Shown: one piece after another, positions 7,611 through 17,462 of the stretch
Numbering within the stretch: position 1 is the stretch's first letter
Layout: each line of letters opens with the position of its first letter
Assembly: GCA_964495885.1 (NCBI GenBank)
Contig: CAZBWO010000006.1
Location: 1-64,000, forward strand
From: PALG01 sp964495885
GTDB taxonomy: Bacteria; Bacteroidota; Bacteroidia; Flavobacteriales; Flavobacteriaceae
Direction: 5' to 3'
DNA length: 64,000 nt
Made by a program: the position numbers and the translations under genes
The notes under the pieces: model-generated
Seen by the model: the letters and a program-made list of their open reading frames with translations, nothing else
Databases searched by the model: none
Told to the model about the DNA's origin: nothing

Positions 7611-10600
7611 ATGAAATTGAACTACTTAGGCGTACTTATGCTCTTTTTATTAGGAAGCACATCGCTTTTTTCACAATCATTTCAGAATGCTTTGGATACT
7701 GTCTTCCTTCAAATGCAGGAAGAGAACAAAATTTCTGAAAATGATCTTCACTGGGTGGTGACGAGCCAGCACGTAAGTTCCGTTAGTGGAATTCAACACG
7801 TGTATTTTCAACAAACCCTTAACGGGATTCCAATTAATGGCACTCAATCCAGTATTCACCTTTTACCAAACGGATCGGTACTAAAAGCCAATGTGCCTTT
7901 TGTTGGAAATGCTTCAGATAAGCAACGTTCTGGCGGAAGTCCGTCGCTTACAGCCCTTCAGGCAGTACAGAATGCTGCCAACTATTTTGGCTATCGGGTA
8001 ACCGAGGATCTTTCGGTCATCTCACAGCGTAATAACGCTACACAAGAGGTGATCATTAGTAAAGGAGGGATTTCCTTAAGTGACATTCCTGTTGCCTTGG
8101 TGTACCAAATTACCAATGAAGGAGATCTTGCCTTGGCTTGGGATCTTTCTATTGAAGAAAAAGGACAACAAGACTGGTGGAGTGTGCGTGTAGATGCTAC
8201 TACCGGACAAATCCTTGATCAAAACAATTGGATGTCTTCTTGTAATTTTGATCACGATCATAGCATCCATGAGACATTGGATTACAATAAAAATCTTTTT
8301 GATGTTCCTAATTATTGCGAATTGGTGGAAAATGCGTCAACCATGGCACCGCCAAATAGCTATGAGGTCATCGCAATGCCAATTGAAAGCCCTTACTTTG
8401 GAACTAGAACTGTAGAGACCAGCCCTTGGAATCTTACCGCTTCTCCTTTTGGATGGCATGATACCAACGGGGTTTCCGGTGCCGAGTTTACCGTGACCAA
8501 AGGAAACAACGTAGATGCTTACGAAGATGGAGACAACCCAGGGTTCCAACCAGATGGTGGTGCTACATTGGATTTTACCGGCTATCCTTTTAGTCAGGTA
8601 TATTCATTTGGAAACCAATACGAATCAGCAGCTATTACCAACCTATTTTACTGGAACAACATCATCCATGATGTAATGTACATGTACGGCTTTGACGAAG
8701 CTTCTGGAAACTTCCAGGAAAATAACTACGGAAACGGTGGTGCTGGAAGTGATTCTGTAAATGCTGAAGCCCAAGACGGTTCTGGAACTTGTAATGCGAA
8801 CTTCGGAACTCCTTCTGATGGTAGTAACCCAAGAATGCAAATGTATGTATGTGGTGATAAAGATGGAGACTTTGATAACTTGGTAATTATCCACGAATAC
8901 GGTCATGGGATTTCAAATAGATTAACAGGTGGTCCTGGTGCTTCTGGTTGTTTAGGAAACTCTGAACAAATGGGAGAAGGATGGAGTGATTGGTACGGAG
9001 TGTTGATGACCATGGAGCCTGGTGACTTAGGTACAGACTCTCGTGCAGTAGGGACCTATTTGTTTGGGCAAGGCCCAGGCGGTAATGGGATAAGACCATT
9101 CCCTTACAACACAGATATGGCCGTAAACCCACAAACCTATGATGATATTAAATCTGCGGCAGTTCCTCACGGAGTTGGTTCTGTATGGGCTACCATGCTT
9201 TGGGAACTAACTTGGGGATTGATTGATGAGCACGGATGGGATGCAGATATCTATAACTTTACGGGTGATGTTAACCTAGATGCGGGTAACGTTCAAGCAA
9301 TGGCTTTAGTAACCGAAGCGTTGAAATTACAACCTTGCAGTCCTGGTTTTGTAGACGGAAGGGATGCAATCTTCGCAGCAGATCAAGCGATTTATGGTGG
9401 TGCAAATACCTGTATTATTTGGGATGCATTTGCAAAACGTGGATTAGGAGTAAGCGCAGACCAAGGTTCTTCTTCTAGCCGAAGTGATGGAACCGAAGCT
9501 TTCGATACGCCAAGCCAGACGGCTAGTATGGCGGCCCAAGATGACGTATGTGAAAATGAAGTACCTCTTACAGACCTCACTGGAGGAGCTCCAGTTGGAG
9601 GAACATACAGTGGGCCTGGAGTAACAGATAATGGTGACGGACTTACCTTTACTTTTGATCCTGCAGCTGCAGGAGTAGGGGTGCATACCATTACTTATGA
9701 TGTTCCTGCAACCAATTGTTCTATTGCCTCAAGTGATAGTAATACCATTGAGGTATTGGCAATTCCTGCTGGGCCAACTACTACGGGTGTAAATGATTTC
9801 TGCCCTGGTGAAGAGGTAACGGTTTCAGCAACTCTTGTAGAGCCAACCAATGTGATACGTTGGTATGATGCTGAAGTGGGAGGAAACTTCCTTGCACAAG
9901 GAAATACCTATGCATTTACTCCTTCAGGAGATACTAGTGTTTTTGCACAGGAAACACCAGATACACCACTTTCTCAATTGGTGATTTCAGAAGTTACGCT
10001 GCAAACACCAGATCAGTTTGAAATTCAAAATGTAGGATTGGCGGCTGATTATACAGGGTATGCTGTTGCGGTAAGTGATACCCCTTATGCAAACATCAAT
10101 GCCGTAAATTCTGTAGTACAGATCCTAGGAAATATGGGTGCAGATTCAGTAGAAAACTGGAATGATGACGGAGGTGCTGGATATTGGGGAAGTAACCTAT
10201 TCTGGAACGATAATGAGCCAGGATGGATTATCATCATTGATGACCAAGGAAATGTAGTAGACTCTGTATTCTGGAATACTTCTGCTGCTGAAATTGCTAC
10301 CTTAAATGTAACCATTAATGGATTTAACGTGACGGCTGCAGATCTAGACTGGACTGGAGTTGGAGCTAGTTTCACCCAAGGATGTTCTCAATCTTACAGA
10401 AGGGTAGATGATGATGACGATGCTTCCAACTGGCCAGATGTTTGTTTGGCATCAGACTTCGGAACCGCAAATAGTGACATTGATTTAGGAATTGATGGAT
10501 GTCTAGGTGCACGTACCGAAACCATCGTTACGGAAGATAGCATTGATCCTGCGGTTACCTGTCCTGCAGATCTAACTGTCATCGTTCCTACTGGAACGTC

Positions 10601-11045
10601 ATTTACATTACCAGATTACACGGTAGATGCGACAGCTACAGATAATTGTGCAGCTACTCCGGCCTTAACACAATCGCCTGTTGCTGGAACCAACTTACCA
10701 GTTGGGGTACATACAATTACCATTACCGCTACAGATGATAGTGGAAATGAAGTAGATTGTGACTTTACCTTGACGGTTGACGAGGATTTAGCAACGAATG
10801 GGTATGAGATTGGGTCTATTGCACTATATCCTAACCCAACAACTGGGTTGGTGAATATTGCAAATCCAAGTAATATTGAATTGCAACAAATCACAATTAT
10901 GGATATCAATGGTAGAATTGTACAAGTACTTACCCAAAAGCAGGCTATGGAAGTGATTTCCATGAGCGATTTAGCTTCTGGAACCTACTTTGTACGTATT
11001 CAAACCCAAGATGCAAGTATTGTAAAAAGGGTTGTGAAACGCTAA
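7611..11045 (+). CDS. T9SS-exported M36 (fungalysin) metallopeptidase
   Basis: A 1144-residue secreted zinc peptidase. Order: signal peptide 1-22; FTP-type propeptide (about 30-200, with VYFQQTLNGIPINGT); M36 catalytic domain with HEYGH at 428-432 (His428, Glu429, His432) and the third ligand Glu456 in GEGWSD; SprB-like and Ig-like linkers (~640-780); a lamin-tail-like region (~780-960); a HYR domain (~985-1055); and a C-terminal T9SS type A sorting domain from about 1070 (SIALYPNPTTGLVNI ... GTYFVRI). All catalytic residues are present, so it should be active outside the cell, probably in protein degradation. It stands alone on the plus strand with its own terminator. Confidence 0.93.
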   Translation: MKLNYLGVLMLFLLGSTSLFSQSFQNALDTVFLQMQEENKISENDLHWVVTSQHVSSVSGIQHVYFQQTLNGIPINGTQSSIHLLPNGSVLKANVPFVGNASDKQRSGGSPSLTALQAVQNAANYFGYRVTEDLSVISQRNNATQEVIISKGGISLSDIPVALVYQITNEGDLALAWDLSIEEKGQQDWWSVRVDATTGQILDQNNWMSSCNFDHDHSIHETLDYNKNLFDVPNYCELVENASTMAPPNSYEVIAMPIESPYFGTRTVETSPWNLTASPFGWHDTNGVSGAEFTVTKGNNVDAYEDGDNPGFQPDGGATLDFTGYPFSQVYSFGNQYESAAITNLFYWNNIIHDVMYMYGFDEASGNFQENNYGNGGAGSDSVNAEAQDGSGTCNANFGTPSDGSNPRMQMYVCGDKDGDFDNLVIIHEYGHGISNRLTGGPGASGCLGNSEQMGEGWSDWYGVLMTMEPGDLGTDSRAVGTYLFGQGPGGNGIRPFPYNTDMAVNPQTYDDIKSAAVPHGVGSVWATMLWELTWGLIDEHGWDADIYNFTGDVNLDAGNVQAMALVTEALKLQPCSPGFVDGRDAIFAADQAIYGGANTCIIWDAFAKRGLGVSADQGSSSSRSDGTEAFDTPSQTASMAAQDDVCENEVPLTDLTGGAPVGGTYSGPGVTDNGDGLTFTFDPAAAGVGVHTITYDVPATNCSIASSDSNTIEVLAIPAGPTTTGVNDFCPGEEVTVSATLVEPTNVIRWYDAEVGGNFLAQGNTYAFTPSGDTSVFAQETPDTPLSQLVISEVTLQTPDQFEIQNVGLAADYTGYAVAVSDTPYANINAVNSVVQILGNMGADSVENWNDDGGAGYWGSNLFWNDNEPGWIIIIDDQGNVVDSVFWNTSAAEIATLNVTINGFNVTAADLDWTGVGASFTQGCSQSYRRVDDDDDASNWPDVCLASDFGTANSDIDLGIDGCLGARTETIVTEDSIDPAVTCPADLTVIVPTGTSFTLPDYTVDATATDNCAATPALTQSPVAGTNLPVGVHTITITATDDSGNEVDCDFTLTVDEDLATNGYEIGSIALYPNPTTGLVNIANPSNIELQQITIMDINGRIVQVLTQKQAMEVISMSDLASGTYFVRIQTQDASIVKRVVKR

Positions 11046-11065
11046 ACATAATTCATTGTATGAAC

Positions 11066-11096
11066 AAAAGCCCGTTGTATGAACGGGCTTTTTTTA
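11066..11096 (+). terminator. Rho-independent terminator of M36 gene
   Basis: AGCCCGTT (11069-11076) pairs with AACGGGCT (11082-11089), followed by a T-run. Confidence 0.9.
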
Positions 11097-11275
11097 TTTC
11101 AGGAGGTAGGGTCTATAAGTGGATAGCTGTTTTATATACAGAATGTTCTTAAAAGTGTTTTTTTCATTATGGCAAGCTTTTTGAATTGGATTAGTCAGCA
11201 CTGCGTAAATGAAACATAAAGTAAGCATCGAACAACCGAAGGTGCCTCTAAAAAGAAACATTTGCTATGAAAAAG

Positions 11276-11308
11276 AAAAACCTTCCCACATCAGGGAAGG
11301 TTTTTTTT
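11276..11308. terminator. Bidirectional terminator
   Basis: CCTTCCC (11281-11287) pairs with GGGAAGG (11294-11300), flanked by A5 and T8. It ends the minus-strand haloperoxidase transcript. The T8 tail on the plus side is stronger, although no clear gene lies between 11100 and 11275 on that strand. Confidence 0.85.
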
Positions 11309-11327
11309 ATATAATCTAATGGGTTGT

Positions 11328-12803
11328 TTATTCTACTTCGCCAACATGCATTTTATAAAATTTCCACGCTTCATGTGCTACATCCCTTCCTAATTGAAGT
11401 CCGGCAATATTATCAGATTGAATATGGTATCCTCCTAATACACGTGAAATTCCAGCCATTTCAGCTGTTTTGGTAAAAGTGGGGAATTCTAAAGTAATGG
11501 TATCGCCTAAATTGTCTGGTTCTGTTAGGTATCCTGCAACCAGTGTAACACTATCCCCAAATTCATCACTTCCTGTCCAAAGTTTTAATGCTTCGGCACA
11601 ACCACCACTAATGGTACTGTGTCCCGAAGTATAACTAGGAAATGGGGGGCATAAAAAAGTATCCGGACTGTAAGGCCTCCATTCAGAGCCATCCATGTCT
11701 ACCATTCCTTTGCCAACACCACCCCAAGCTTTGATGACTTGGTCTTGATAATAATCGTGAACCAATGCATAGGGTCTAGCAGAATCATAAAACATCTTTG
11801 AATCCCAAGAAGCAATGAAAGAATCCATGGCAACCACTTGATTATAAAAAAACATCTTTACATCTTCATCCAAGGTGTGATTATCACGTATAGACACTTT
11901 TTGGGCGAACTTTAACCAGTGCCCCGCTTGCTGAACAGACTGGGGACCATCACGCATGAATTCTACCAATGCTTTTTGTTCATCGGTAAGATTGGCTTGT
12001 AATTCAATAACTTCTTTTACTTCTTTTTCCATTTCCTTGGAACCTACCTTAGGTGGAGGTCCAGGACGGAATTGATCACCAGATTTTAAGGCAATTGGTT
12101 TTACTTTGTCCCAATAGGGGGTGAGGCAAGCTGGAGCAAATTTACCTCCTTTTCCATCTGAAAAGTATTTGGGTTGCCAACGATCAATATCCACATTTTT
12201 TTCAGGGGAATTAATGGGTTCATATCCAACATAGTTGAAATACGATTCTCCATTACTTCCTTCTTCTTCCCCATATTGGTTGGAACCATCTCCCTTACGG
12301 GCTTCAATCACCATTTTGGCAGCTAAGTTCCCAATTCCTTCAGGAGTGGTAGGGTCTAAGGATTCATTGTTAGGGTCTAATCCCAATGCAATCATCTTGT
12401 CCTCCCAAATTTGTTGATCTGTAAAGTAATATTCATTCAAAGCTCTGTAAGCTGCATAACTGATAGCAATTTCCTTATTGGCAAGGGTTTGTTCTTCAGT
12501 AGGTCTGCGCTCTACGCCTTCCAGATATACTGGAATTGCTTTTTCATCATATCTGGACCATGCATCAAATATCGATGTAAAAATAAGTCCGAGATACCTA
12601 GAAGTAATCGTTGGACGAGGTTTAAAACGATCGGTATCTTTTGCGGTACCTTCAATGGCCATCTCGCTCCATTGGTATGCTACATTGTCTACTCCCTTAG
12701 GTTCTTCAACTGTAATCTCTGAAGTAGTATTTTGATTCTTTTCATTTTTACATCCTGCAAAAATGAAAAGCACCAACAGAATCATGGGAACTATTTTTTT
12801 CAT
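11328..12803 (-). CDS. Vanadium-dependent haloperoxidase-type lipoprotein (PAP2 superfamily)
   Basis: A 491-residue lipoprotein (lipobox IFAGC, Cys18). It carries the complete vanadate/phosphate pocket of the PAP2 superfamily: K336-x6-R343-P, then the SGH triplet S393-G394-H395 in PSYTSGHST, then S453-R454-x5-H460-x3-D. The protein length and the long helical N-terminal half are those of vanadium haloperoxidase-like proteins and not of small PAP2 phosphatases. In such enzymes vanadate activates hydrogen peroxide to oxidise halide; halide choice or phosphatase activity cannot be told from the sequence. It may lie in the envelope facing the periplasm or surface. Placement next to sodC, which makes peroxide, is suggestive. 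Confidence 0.85.
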   Translation of the reverse strand: MKKIVPMILLVLFIFAGCKNEKNQNTTSEITVEEPKGVDNVAYQWSEMAIEGTAKDTDRFKPRPTITSRYLGLIFTSIFDAWSRYDEKAIPVYLEGVERRPTEEQTLANKEIAISYAAYRALNEYYFTDQQIWEDKMIALGLDPNNESLDPTTPEGIGNLAAKMVIEARKGDGSNQYGEEEGSNGESYFNYVGYEPINSPEKNVDIDRWQPKYFSDGKGGKFAPACLTPYWDKVKPIALKSGDQFRPGPPPKVGSKEMEKEVKEVIELQANLTDEQKALVEFMRDGPQSVQQAGHWLKFAQKVSIRDNHTLDEDVKMFFYNQVVAMDSFIASWDSKMFYDSARPYALVHDYYQDQVIKAWGGVGKGMVDMDGSEWRPYSPDTFLCPPFPSYTSGHSTISGGCAEALKLWTGSDEFGDSVTLVAGYLTEPDNLGDTITLEFPTFTKTAEMAGISRVLGGYHIQSDNIAGLQLGRDVAHEAWKFYKMHVGEVE

Positions 12804-12829
12804 AAAAGATTAGCTAGTTTGTTCACAGC

Positions 12830-12837
12830 CAAAGATA
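12830..12837 (-). promoter_or_regulatory. Promoter -7 element of haloperoxidase gene
   Basis: TATCTTTG on the minus strand, an exact match to the Bacteroidota TAnnTTTG box, 27 bp before the ATG. TTTC lies 19 bp upstream, one base off the -33 TTTG. Confidence 0.65.
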
Positions 12838-12860
12838 TAAAATGTTAAGAAAATGTGAAA

Positions 12861-12890
12861 TAAAAAAAACACCCCACAAGGGGTGCTTTT
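12861..12890 (-). terminator. Terminator of sodC
   Basis: On the minus strand CACCCC pairs with GGGGTG (plus 12870-12875 and 12880-12885) followed by a run of T, directly after the sodC stop. Confidence 0.85.
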
Positions 12891-12916
12891 ATCTATTCTG
12901 AAAATAAATGCTTTTT

Positions 12917-13507
12917 CTACTCTATAATTCCTCCACAACTTACTCGGGCACCTGCGGCACCACTGGGTTGTGAAGTGAAGTCATCAGCTCCTTTATGAAC
13001 AATAATTGCTTTCCCAAGAATATCTTTCTTTTCATCTCCACATCCTATGCACCATTCATCTGTACTAAAATTTACCGTAGCGTTCCCCTCATCGTCTGCT
13101 TCAAAATTACCAATGTCTCCTTTGTGGTAGCCTGTTTCATCTCCCCATTTTCCGTGTTGTTCAAAAGTTGGGTTCCAATGACCACCACTGGAAGTACCAT
13201 CTTCCGCAGTACAATCGGCTTTTTCATGAATATGAATAGCATGGGTGCCTGGCTCCAAACCAGAAAGCATTGCTTCTAAGGTTACCGTGCCGTTATTTTC
13301 GGTAACGGTTACTTTTCCACTGGCATTGCTTCCGCTTTTGCTTTCCAAGCTAAAAGAAACTTCTTTTGCGGTTTCCTCTTGGGTGACTTCTGTTACCTCT
13401 TCCACTACCTCTGTAGTTTCGTCTTCGGATTCTTTTTCGGCGTTATTTTTACAGGCTGTAAAAGCTATTACAGTGAATAGGGCCAAAAATATTGATTGTT
13501 TTTTCAT
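12917..13507 (-). CDS. sodC: Cu,Zn superoxide dismutase family lipoprotein
   Basis: A 196-residue lipoprotein (lipobox AFTAC, Cys19) with an acidic linker 25-48. The SodC domain shows copper ligands His92 and His94 (HIHEKADCT), bridging His110 in GGHWNP, zinc ligands His118, His128 and Asp131 (GYHKGDIGN) and copper His171. The structural disulfide pair Cys99 and Cys191 is present. It should convert superoxide to peroxide and oxygen in the envelope. An extra CIGC pair at 153-156 is unusual for the family and could add a disulfide or metal site. It has a monocistronic layout with its own promoter-like box (TAACTTTA, minus strand, 13531-13538) and terminator. Confidence 0.93.
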   Translation of the reverse strand: MKKQSIFLALFTVIAFTACKNNAEKESEDETTEVVEEVTEVTQEETAKEVSFSLESKSGSNASGKVTVTENNGTVTLEAMLSGLEPGTHAIHIHEKADCTAEDGTSSGGHWNPTFEQHGKWGDETGYHKGDIGNFEADDEGNATVNFSTDEWCIGCGDEKKDILGKAIIVHKGADDFTSQPSGAAGARVSCGGIIE

Positions 13508-13530
13508 GATATTGTTTTTTGTTGGTATAC

Positions 13531-13561
13531 TAAAGTTAATGGGTTTGTAGGGAAGCTACAA
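13531..13561 (-). promoter_or_regulatory. Promoter of sodC
   Basis: Minus-strand TAACTTTA (13531-13538, one base off TAnnTTTG) with TTG 20 bp upstream (13559-13561), 24 bp before the ATG. Confidence 0.5.
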
Positions 13562-13564
13562 GTT

Positions 13565-14266
13565 TTAAGGCTCATTTAAATCTTTTTTAAGATTTGTGGT
13601 AATCCACACCCCTAATTGAAACCGGTCGTAGTGAGCATTATCAAAATGATTTTTTAAATATCCTATTTGTACAGAAATAGAAGGTGAAATATTTCTTCCT
13701 AAAGCTCCATATAATCTATTTTGTCCAAAAAGGGGCTTTTGTAAATTGATAAAAATTTCATCATAGGCTGTTATGAACCATTTTTGGTTTATTGGATAGG
13801 TTACCCGAAGTAAATAACGGGCACGATGCTCCGTTTTGGAAGGTCTTTTGGGAGCATTTAGAAAGCGTTGCTCCAACCGATATCTATGGGATAGCGTGAA
13901 TTTTCCTAGTTGTTTTTTATAGGCCAACTGTTCAAAGATTCGATGTTCAAAGGTGTCTTCGGTTTGTTCTGGCTCTATAAAAGTAGGATCTGTGGCAATA
14001 TACCCATAACCAAAAGTAACCGAGGCATTATCCGTAAAGTGGTAATTAACTCCGGTTCTTAACAATAACTGGTTGAAATTCTGCCCAAATTCATAGGTTC
14101 GGTATTGAATTTCTGTATGAAGGCTCCATTTTTCAGCAAATTGATGGGTTCCAAAAACCATCCACCAAGCCCCAACATCATCCTCTCCATTATCTTGGGC
14201 AACAAGTAATTTGGTATGACACAAAAAGCAAAGACTAATAAAAAGAAGAATATATGGTCTATTCAT
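13565..14266 (-). CDS. DUF2490 outer-membrane-like protein
   Basis: A 233-residue protein with signal peptide (MNRPYILLFISLCFLCHTKL ending in VAQ). The mature part has alternating beta strands with aromatic residues (WWMVFGTHQF, YGYIATDP, HRYRLEQRFLN, LGRNISPSISVQIGYLKNHF) and matches the DUF2490 family, predicted outer-membrane barrels of unknown function. The ATG at 14266 is chosen because it alone gives a signal peptide; a longer frame opening at 14470 would run through the upstream gene. It overlaps the 3' end of the BNR-repeat gene by 8 bp, so it is probably translated from the same transcript. Confidence 0.8.
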   Translation of the reverse strand: MNRPYILLFISLCFLCHTKLLVAQDNGEDDVGAWWMVFGTHQFAEKWSLHTEIQYRTYEFGQNFNQLLLRTGVNYHFTDNASVTFGYGYIATDPTFIEPEQTEDTFEHRIFEQLAYKKQLGKFTLSHRYRLEQRFLNAPKRPSKTEHRARYLLRVTYPINQKWFITAYDEIFINLQKPLFGQNRLYGALGRNISPSISVQIGYLKNHFDNAHYDRFQLGVWITTNLKKDLNEP

Positions 14267-17200
14267 TAGTACTAAAAATTTTAGTGTTTTTAAATTGAGA
14301 AATTGAAATTGTTTGCATCTTTTCACGATAGCTAGGCCATTCATTATTAAAGAATGCATTTGTTTCCTGTAATGCTTCTTCAAGTGCTTTTCTAGCCTGG
14401 GTAATGAGGCGTGTTTCTGTAGCTGTAATCCCTGTGGGCCTACTGCTGGCATACCAGTTAGCAGTACCAATACGTTGCATTACCGTGGGATCTGGATTTC
14501 GGGTGATTCCCTGTCTTTTATCTTCCTTTCCAAGGTACAAAGCAATTAAGGAATCAATCTTTTGGTTCATTTCTTTTCCAAGTTTGATTTCTTCAGAAAA
14601 CTTTTCCTTATCTTCTTTTTTCATTTGTTTGGAAAAATAATCCACAGTGTTTTTGCTTTCCACTAATTGCTTTACGGCATCGGCAGCAGTTTGCGTCATT
14701 TTCTCCAATTGCTTGCTTACCGCGTAACTTTCTTCAATCGCCTTTGCTGGAATAGTAATTCTTGGATCACTTTCCACAACAATGCTTGTGGAAGATGATA
14801 GATCTCCATAGACCAACTCAGCTCTATAGGTTCCAGGTTTAACAGAAGTGCCTCCTGGTTCGCGATTACTTTCCCTAATACGCCTAGAGGGTCTGTCTAC
14901 CCCAGCTTCATCCATCCTCCATCGCCATTCGTAGATTCCAGAACTATCGGGGACTTTTCTTGAAAGAGTTCTAATAAGCCTGCCACCATCATATAATTTT
15001 AAATACAACGAATCTTTACTGGGGCCCTTAACAACGGTAGTGTCTGCATCTATCTCATCATCCCCATCCATCGTTTTTTCGTCTTTGGTTTCTTGTTTCT
15101 GAAAGTAATACCGAAAACGCGCCCCTCCATTTCTATTTTCACCATTGTATAATGCATCTGCACCAAACCTGCTTCCAGTTGGTTGTTGATAGGCGGCTTG
15201 ATATGCAGTTGGAGGATTGAATAATTTTATTTGTTGTTGCAATAAACTTGAATTTTTGGCCCATTCCCGAAGCGGACGGATATCATCCAACACCCAAGCA
15301 GCCCTTCCGAAGGTGCCAATCACCAAATCATGCTCCCTAGGGTGAATGACCAAATCCTTCACCGAAACGGTTGGGAATCCATGCGTCCACTTGGTCCAAT
15401 CCTGTCCTGCATTCAAAGAAACGTAGAGTCCATCATCGGTTCCTAAAAATAGTAAATTGCGTTCTTCGGGATCTTCCACTATACTTAAAGCATAACTTTC
15501 CACATCACCATCATTTACAATGCGTTCCCATGTTTTTCCGTAGTCTTTGGTGCGAAATACATACGCCGAATAGTTAAACCTTCTGTAATCATTTGCAACC
15601 AACAAGGCTTCTCCTTTGGTTTTATTGGAAGCTTTTATTTGTACAATCCATGTTCCCTTCGGCAGTCCTTTGATATTGTTGGAAACATCATTCCATGTCT
15701 GCCCTCCATTTTGTGTGTATTGCACTTTTCCATCATCTGTTCCTACCCAAAGCATATCTTTTTCCATAGGGGAAGGCTCAATGACCAGAATTGTGGTATA
15801 GTTTTCGGCACCGGTAGCATCCATGGTCAATCCACCGCTTTCATCCTGCTTTTGTTTTTCGGGGTCGTTCGTAGTTAAATCTGGGGAAATAATCTCCCAG
15901 CTAAGTCCCTTGTCTGTACTTTTATGTACAAACTGGCTCCCAAAATAAAGCGTGCTATTATCAAACGGGTCAATATTTATGGCACTATTCCAATTAAAAC
16001 GTAGTTGCATGTTGGGGTCTGGATGGGTAGGCCGAACCGTGTAATTGTTTCCGGTTTTCCAATCATACCGACTTACATAGCCCTGCTGACTCATACTCCA
16101 TCCATACTGACTGTCATCTTTATCTGGGACGACATCAAATCCGTCACCAAAAGAAATTTCCTGCCAATAACTGTTTCTAATGCCTTGGGCTTTCCAAACA
16201 TAGGCAGGTCCGCGCCAACTTCCATTATCTTGCATCCCTCCATATACATTATAGGGAATTTCATGATCTACGGCTATATGATAAAATTGTGCAACCGGAA
16301 GATTACCAATAAAACGCCATGTTTTACCACCATCTCGAGTAATGTTAAGTCCACCATCATTTCCATCCATCATAAAGTTTCCATTTTCAGGGTGAATCCA
16401 CCAGGCATGGTGATCTGGATGCACACCATTATCTACTCCATAAGCCGGCATCAAAGATTGGAAGTTTTTTCCGCCGTCTTCGGAAACATTTACATAGGTA
16501 AATACCGAATAAACCCTATTTTCATTTTGTGGATCTACAAAAATATCAGAGTAATAAAAGGGGCGATTCCCAATATCGTTTTTGTCGTTTATTTTTTTCC
16601 AACTAAAACCACCATCTTCACTACGATAAAGTGCATTTTTCTTTGCTTCAACCAACGCATACACTACATTAGGCTTGTTTTTTGCAATAGCCAAACCTAT
16701 TCTTCCTAAATCCCCTTTGGGAAGCCCGTCCTTATCGGTGCGCTCCTCCCAGCTCTCCCCGCCGTCATGGGTAATGAAAACTCCGCTACCTTCCCCTCCA
16801 GAAGTAAAAAACCAAGGATCCCGCTTATGTTCCCATAATGCTACAATTATTTTATTAGGATTACTTGGGTCCAACACCATATCTGCAACCCCGGTCTTAT
16901 TATTTGCAAAGAGAATTTTTTTCCAGCTCTTGCCACCATCGGTGGTTTTAAAAACTCCACGTTCTGGGTGTTCGCCCCACGGAGAACCAATAGCACCAAC
17001 ATATACCGTATTTGGGTCGTTGGGGTGAATAATAATTTTATGAATATGCCTTGTCTTTTCAAGTCCCATAGATTGCCAACTTCGGCCTCCATCCAATGAC
17101 TTGTATACACCATATCCACCGTTGAGGCTATTTCTAGGGTTTCCTTCTCCGGTTCCAACCCAAACTACAGATGGATTACTTTGCTGAATAGCTATGGCCC

Positions 17201-17462
17201 CTATGGAAGCAGTAACTTCATTGTCAAAAATAGGTTTCCAGGAGGTGCCGCCCCCGGTAGTTTTCCATAGACCACCTGAAGCTGTCCCTACATACATAAC
17301 ATCTGGATTGTCATTTACAACATCAATGGCCGTGACCCTTCCAGACATTCCGCCAGGTCCAATGTTTCGGGGTTTCATGTCATTTAACAAGTCCATGGAA
17401 ATTTGTTGGGAACATAAAAAAGTTGGGATGCTAAGAAGCACCAAAAGAGCTAGATTTTTCAT
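14259..17462 (-). CDS. Secreted BNR/sortilin-like repeat protein
   Basis: A 1067-residue exported protein (signal peptide 1-19, then QQISMDLL). At least ten Asp-box/BNR motifs of the S-x-D-x-G-x-x-W type are visible, for example KSLDGGRSWQ, KTTDGGKSWKK, ITHDGGESWEE, RSEDGGFSWKK, ITRDGGKTWR, YTQNGGQTWN and RTKDYGKTWE, giving one or two beta-propellers as in the VPS10/sortilin-like family. A C-terminal ~300 residues after the propellers hold a small beta domain (about 800-900) and helical segments. Family members are often called glycosyl hydrolases, but no glycosidase residues can be named here, so the enzymatic role is open. No T9SS sorting domain is seen. Co-transcribed with the DUF2490 gene. 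Confidence 0.8.
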   Translation of the reverse strand: MKNLALLVLLSIPTFLCSQQISMDLLNDMKPRNIGPGGMSGRVTAIDVVNDNPDVMYVGTASGGLWKTTGGGTSWKPIFDNEVTASIGAIAIQQSNPSVVWVGTGEGNPRNSLNGGYGVYKSLDGGRSWQSMGLEKTRHIHKIIIHPNDPNTVYVGAIGSPWGEHPERGVFKTTDGGKSWKKILFANNKTGVADMVLDPSNPNKIIVALWEHKRDPWFFTSGGEGSGVFITHDGGESWEERTDKDGLPKGDLGRIGLAIAKNKPNVVYALVEAKKNALYRSEDGGFSWKKINDKNDIGNRPFYYSDIFVDPQNENRVYSVFTYVNVSEDGGKNFQSLMPAYGVDNGVHPDHHAWWIHPENGNFMMDGNDGGLNITRDGGKTWRFIGNLPVAQFYHIAVDHEIPYNVYGGMQDNGSWRGPAYVWKAQGIRNSYWQEISFGDGFDVVPDKDDSQYGWSMSQQGYVSRYDWKTGNNYTVRPTHPDPNMQLRFNWNSAINIDPFDNSTLYFGSQFVHKSTDKGLSWEIISPDLTTNDPEKQKQDESGGLTMDATGAENYTTILVIEPSPMEKDMLWVGTDDGKVQYTQNGGQTWNDVSNNIKGLPKGTWIVQIKASNKTKGEALLVANDYRRFNYSAYVFRTKDYGKTWERIVNDGDVESYALSIVEDPEERNLLFLGTDDGLYVSLNAGQDWTKWTHGFPTVSVKDLVIHPREHDLVIGTFGRAAWVLDDIRPLREWAKNSSLLQQQIKLFNPPTAYQAAYQQPTGSRFGADALYNGENRNGGARFRYYFQKQETKDEKTMDGDDEIDADTTVVKGPSKDSLYLKLYDGGRLIRTLSRKVPDSSGIYEWRWRMDEAGVDRPSRRIRESNREPGGTSVKPGTYRAELVYGDLSSSTSIVVESDPRITIPAKAIEESYAVSKQLEKMTQTAADAVKQLVESKNTVDYFSKQMKKEDKEKFSEEIKLGKEMNQKIDSLIALYLGKEDKRQGITRNPDPTVMQRIGTANWYASSRPTGITATETRLITQARKALEEALQETNAFFNNEWPSYREKMQTISISQFKNTKIFSTNE

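Noticed and set aside
13565..14470. Longer start for the DUF2490 gene at 14470
   Set aside because: The first 68 residues would lie inside the BNR gene and look like out-of-frame sequence; the ATG at 14266 starts a clean signal peptide.
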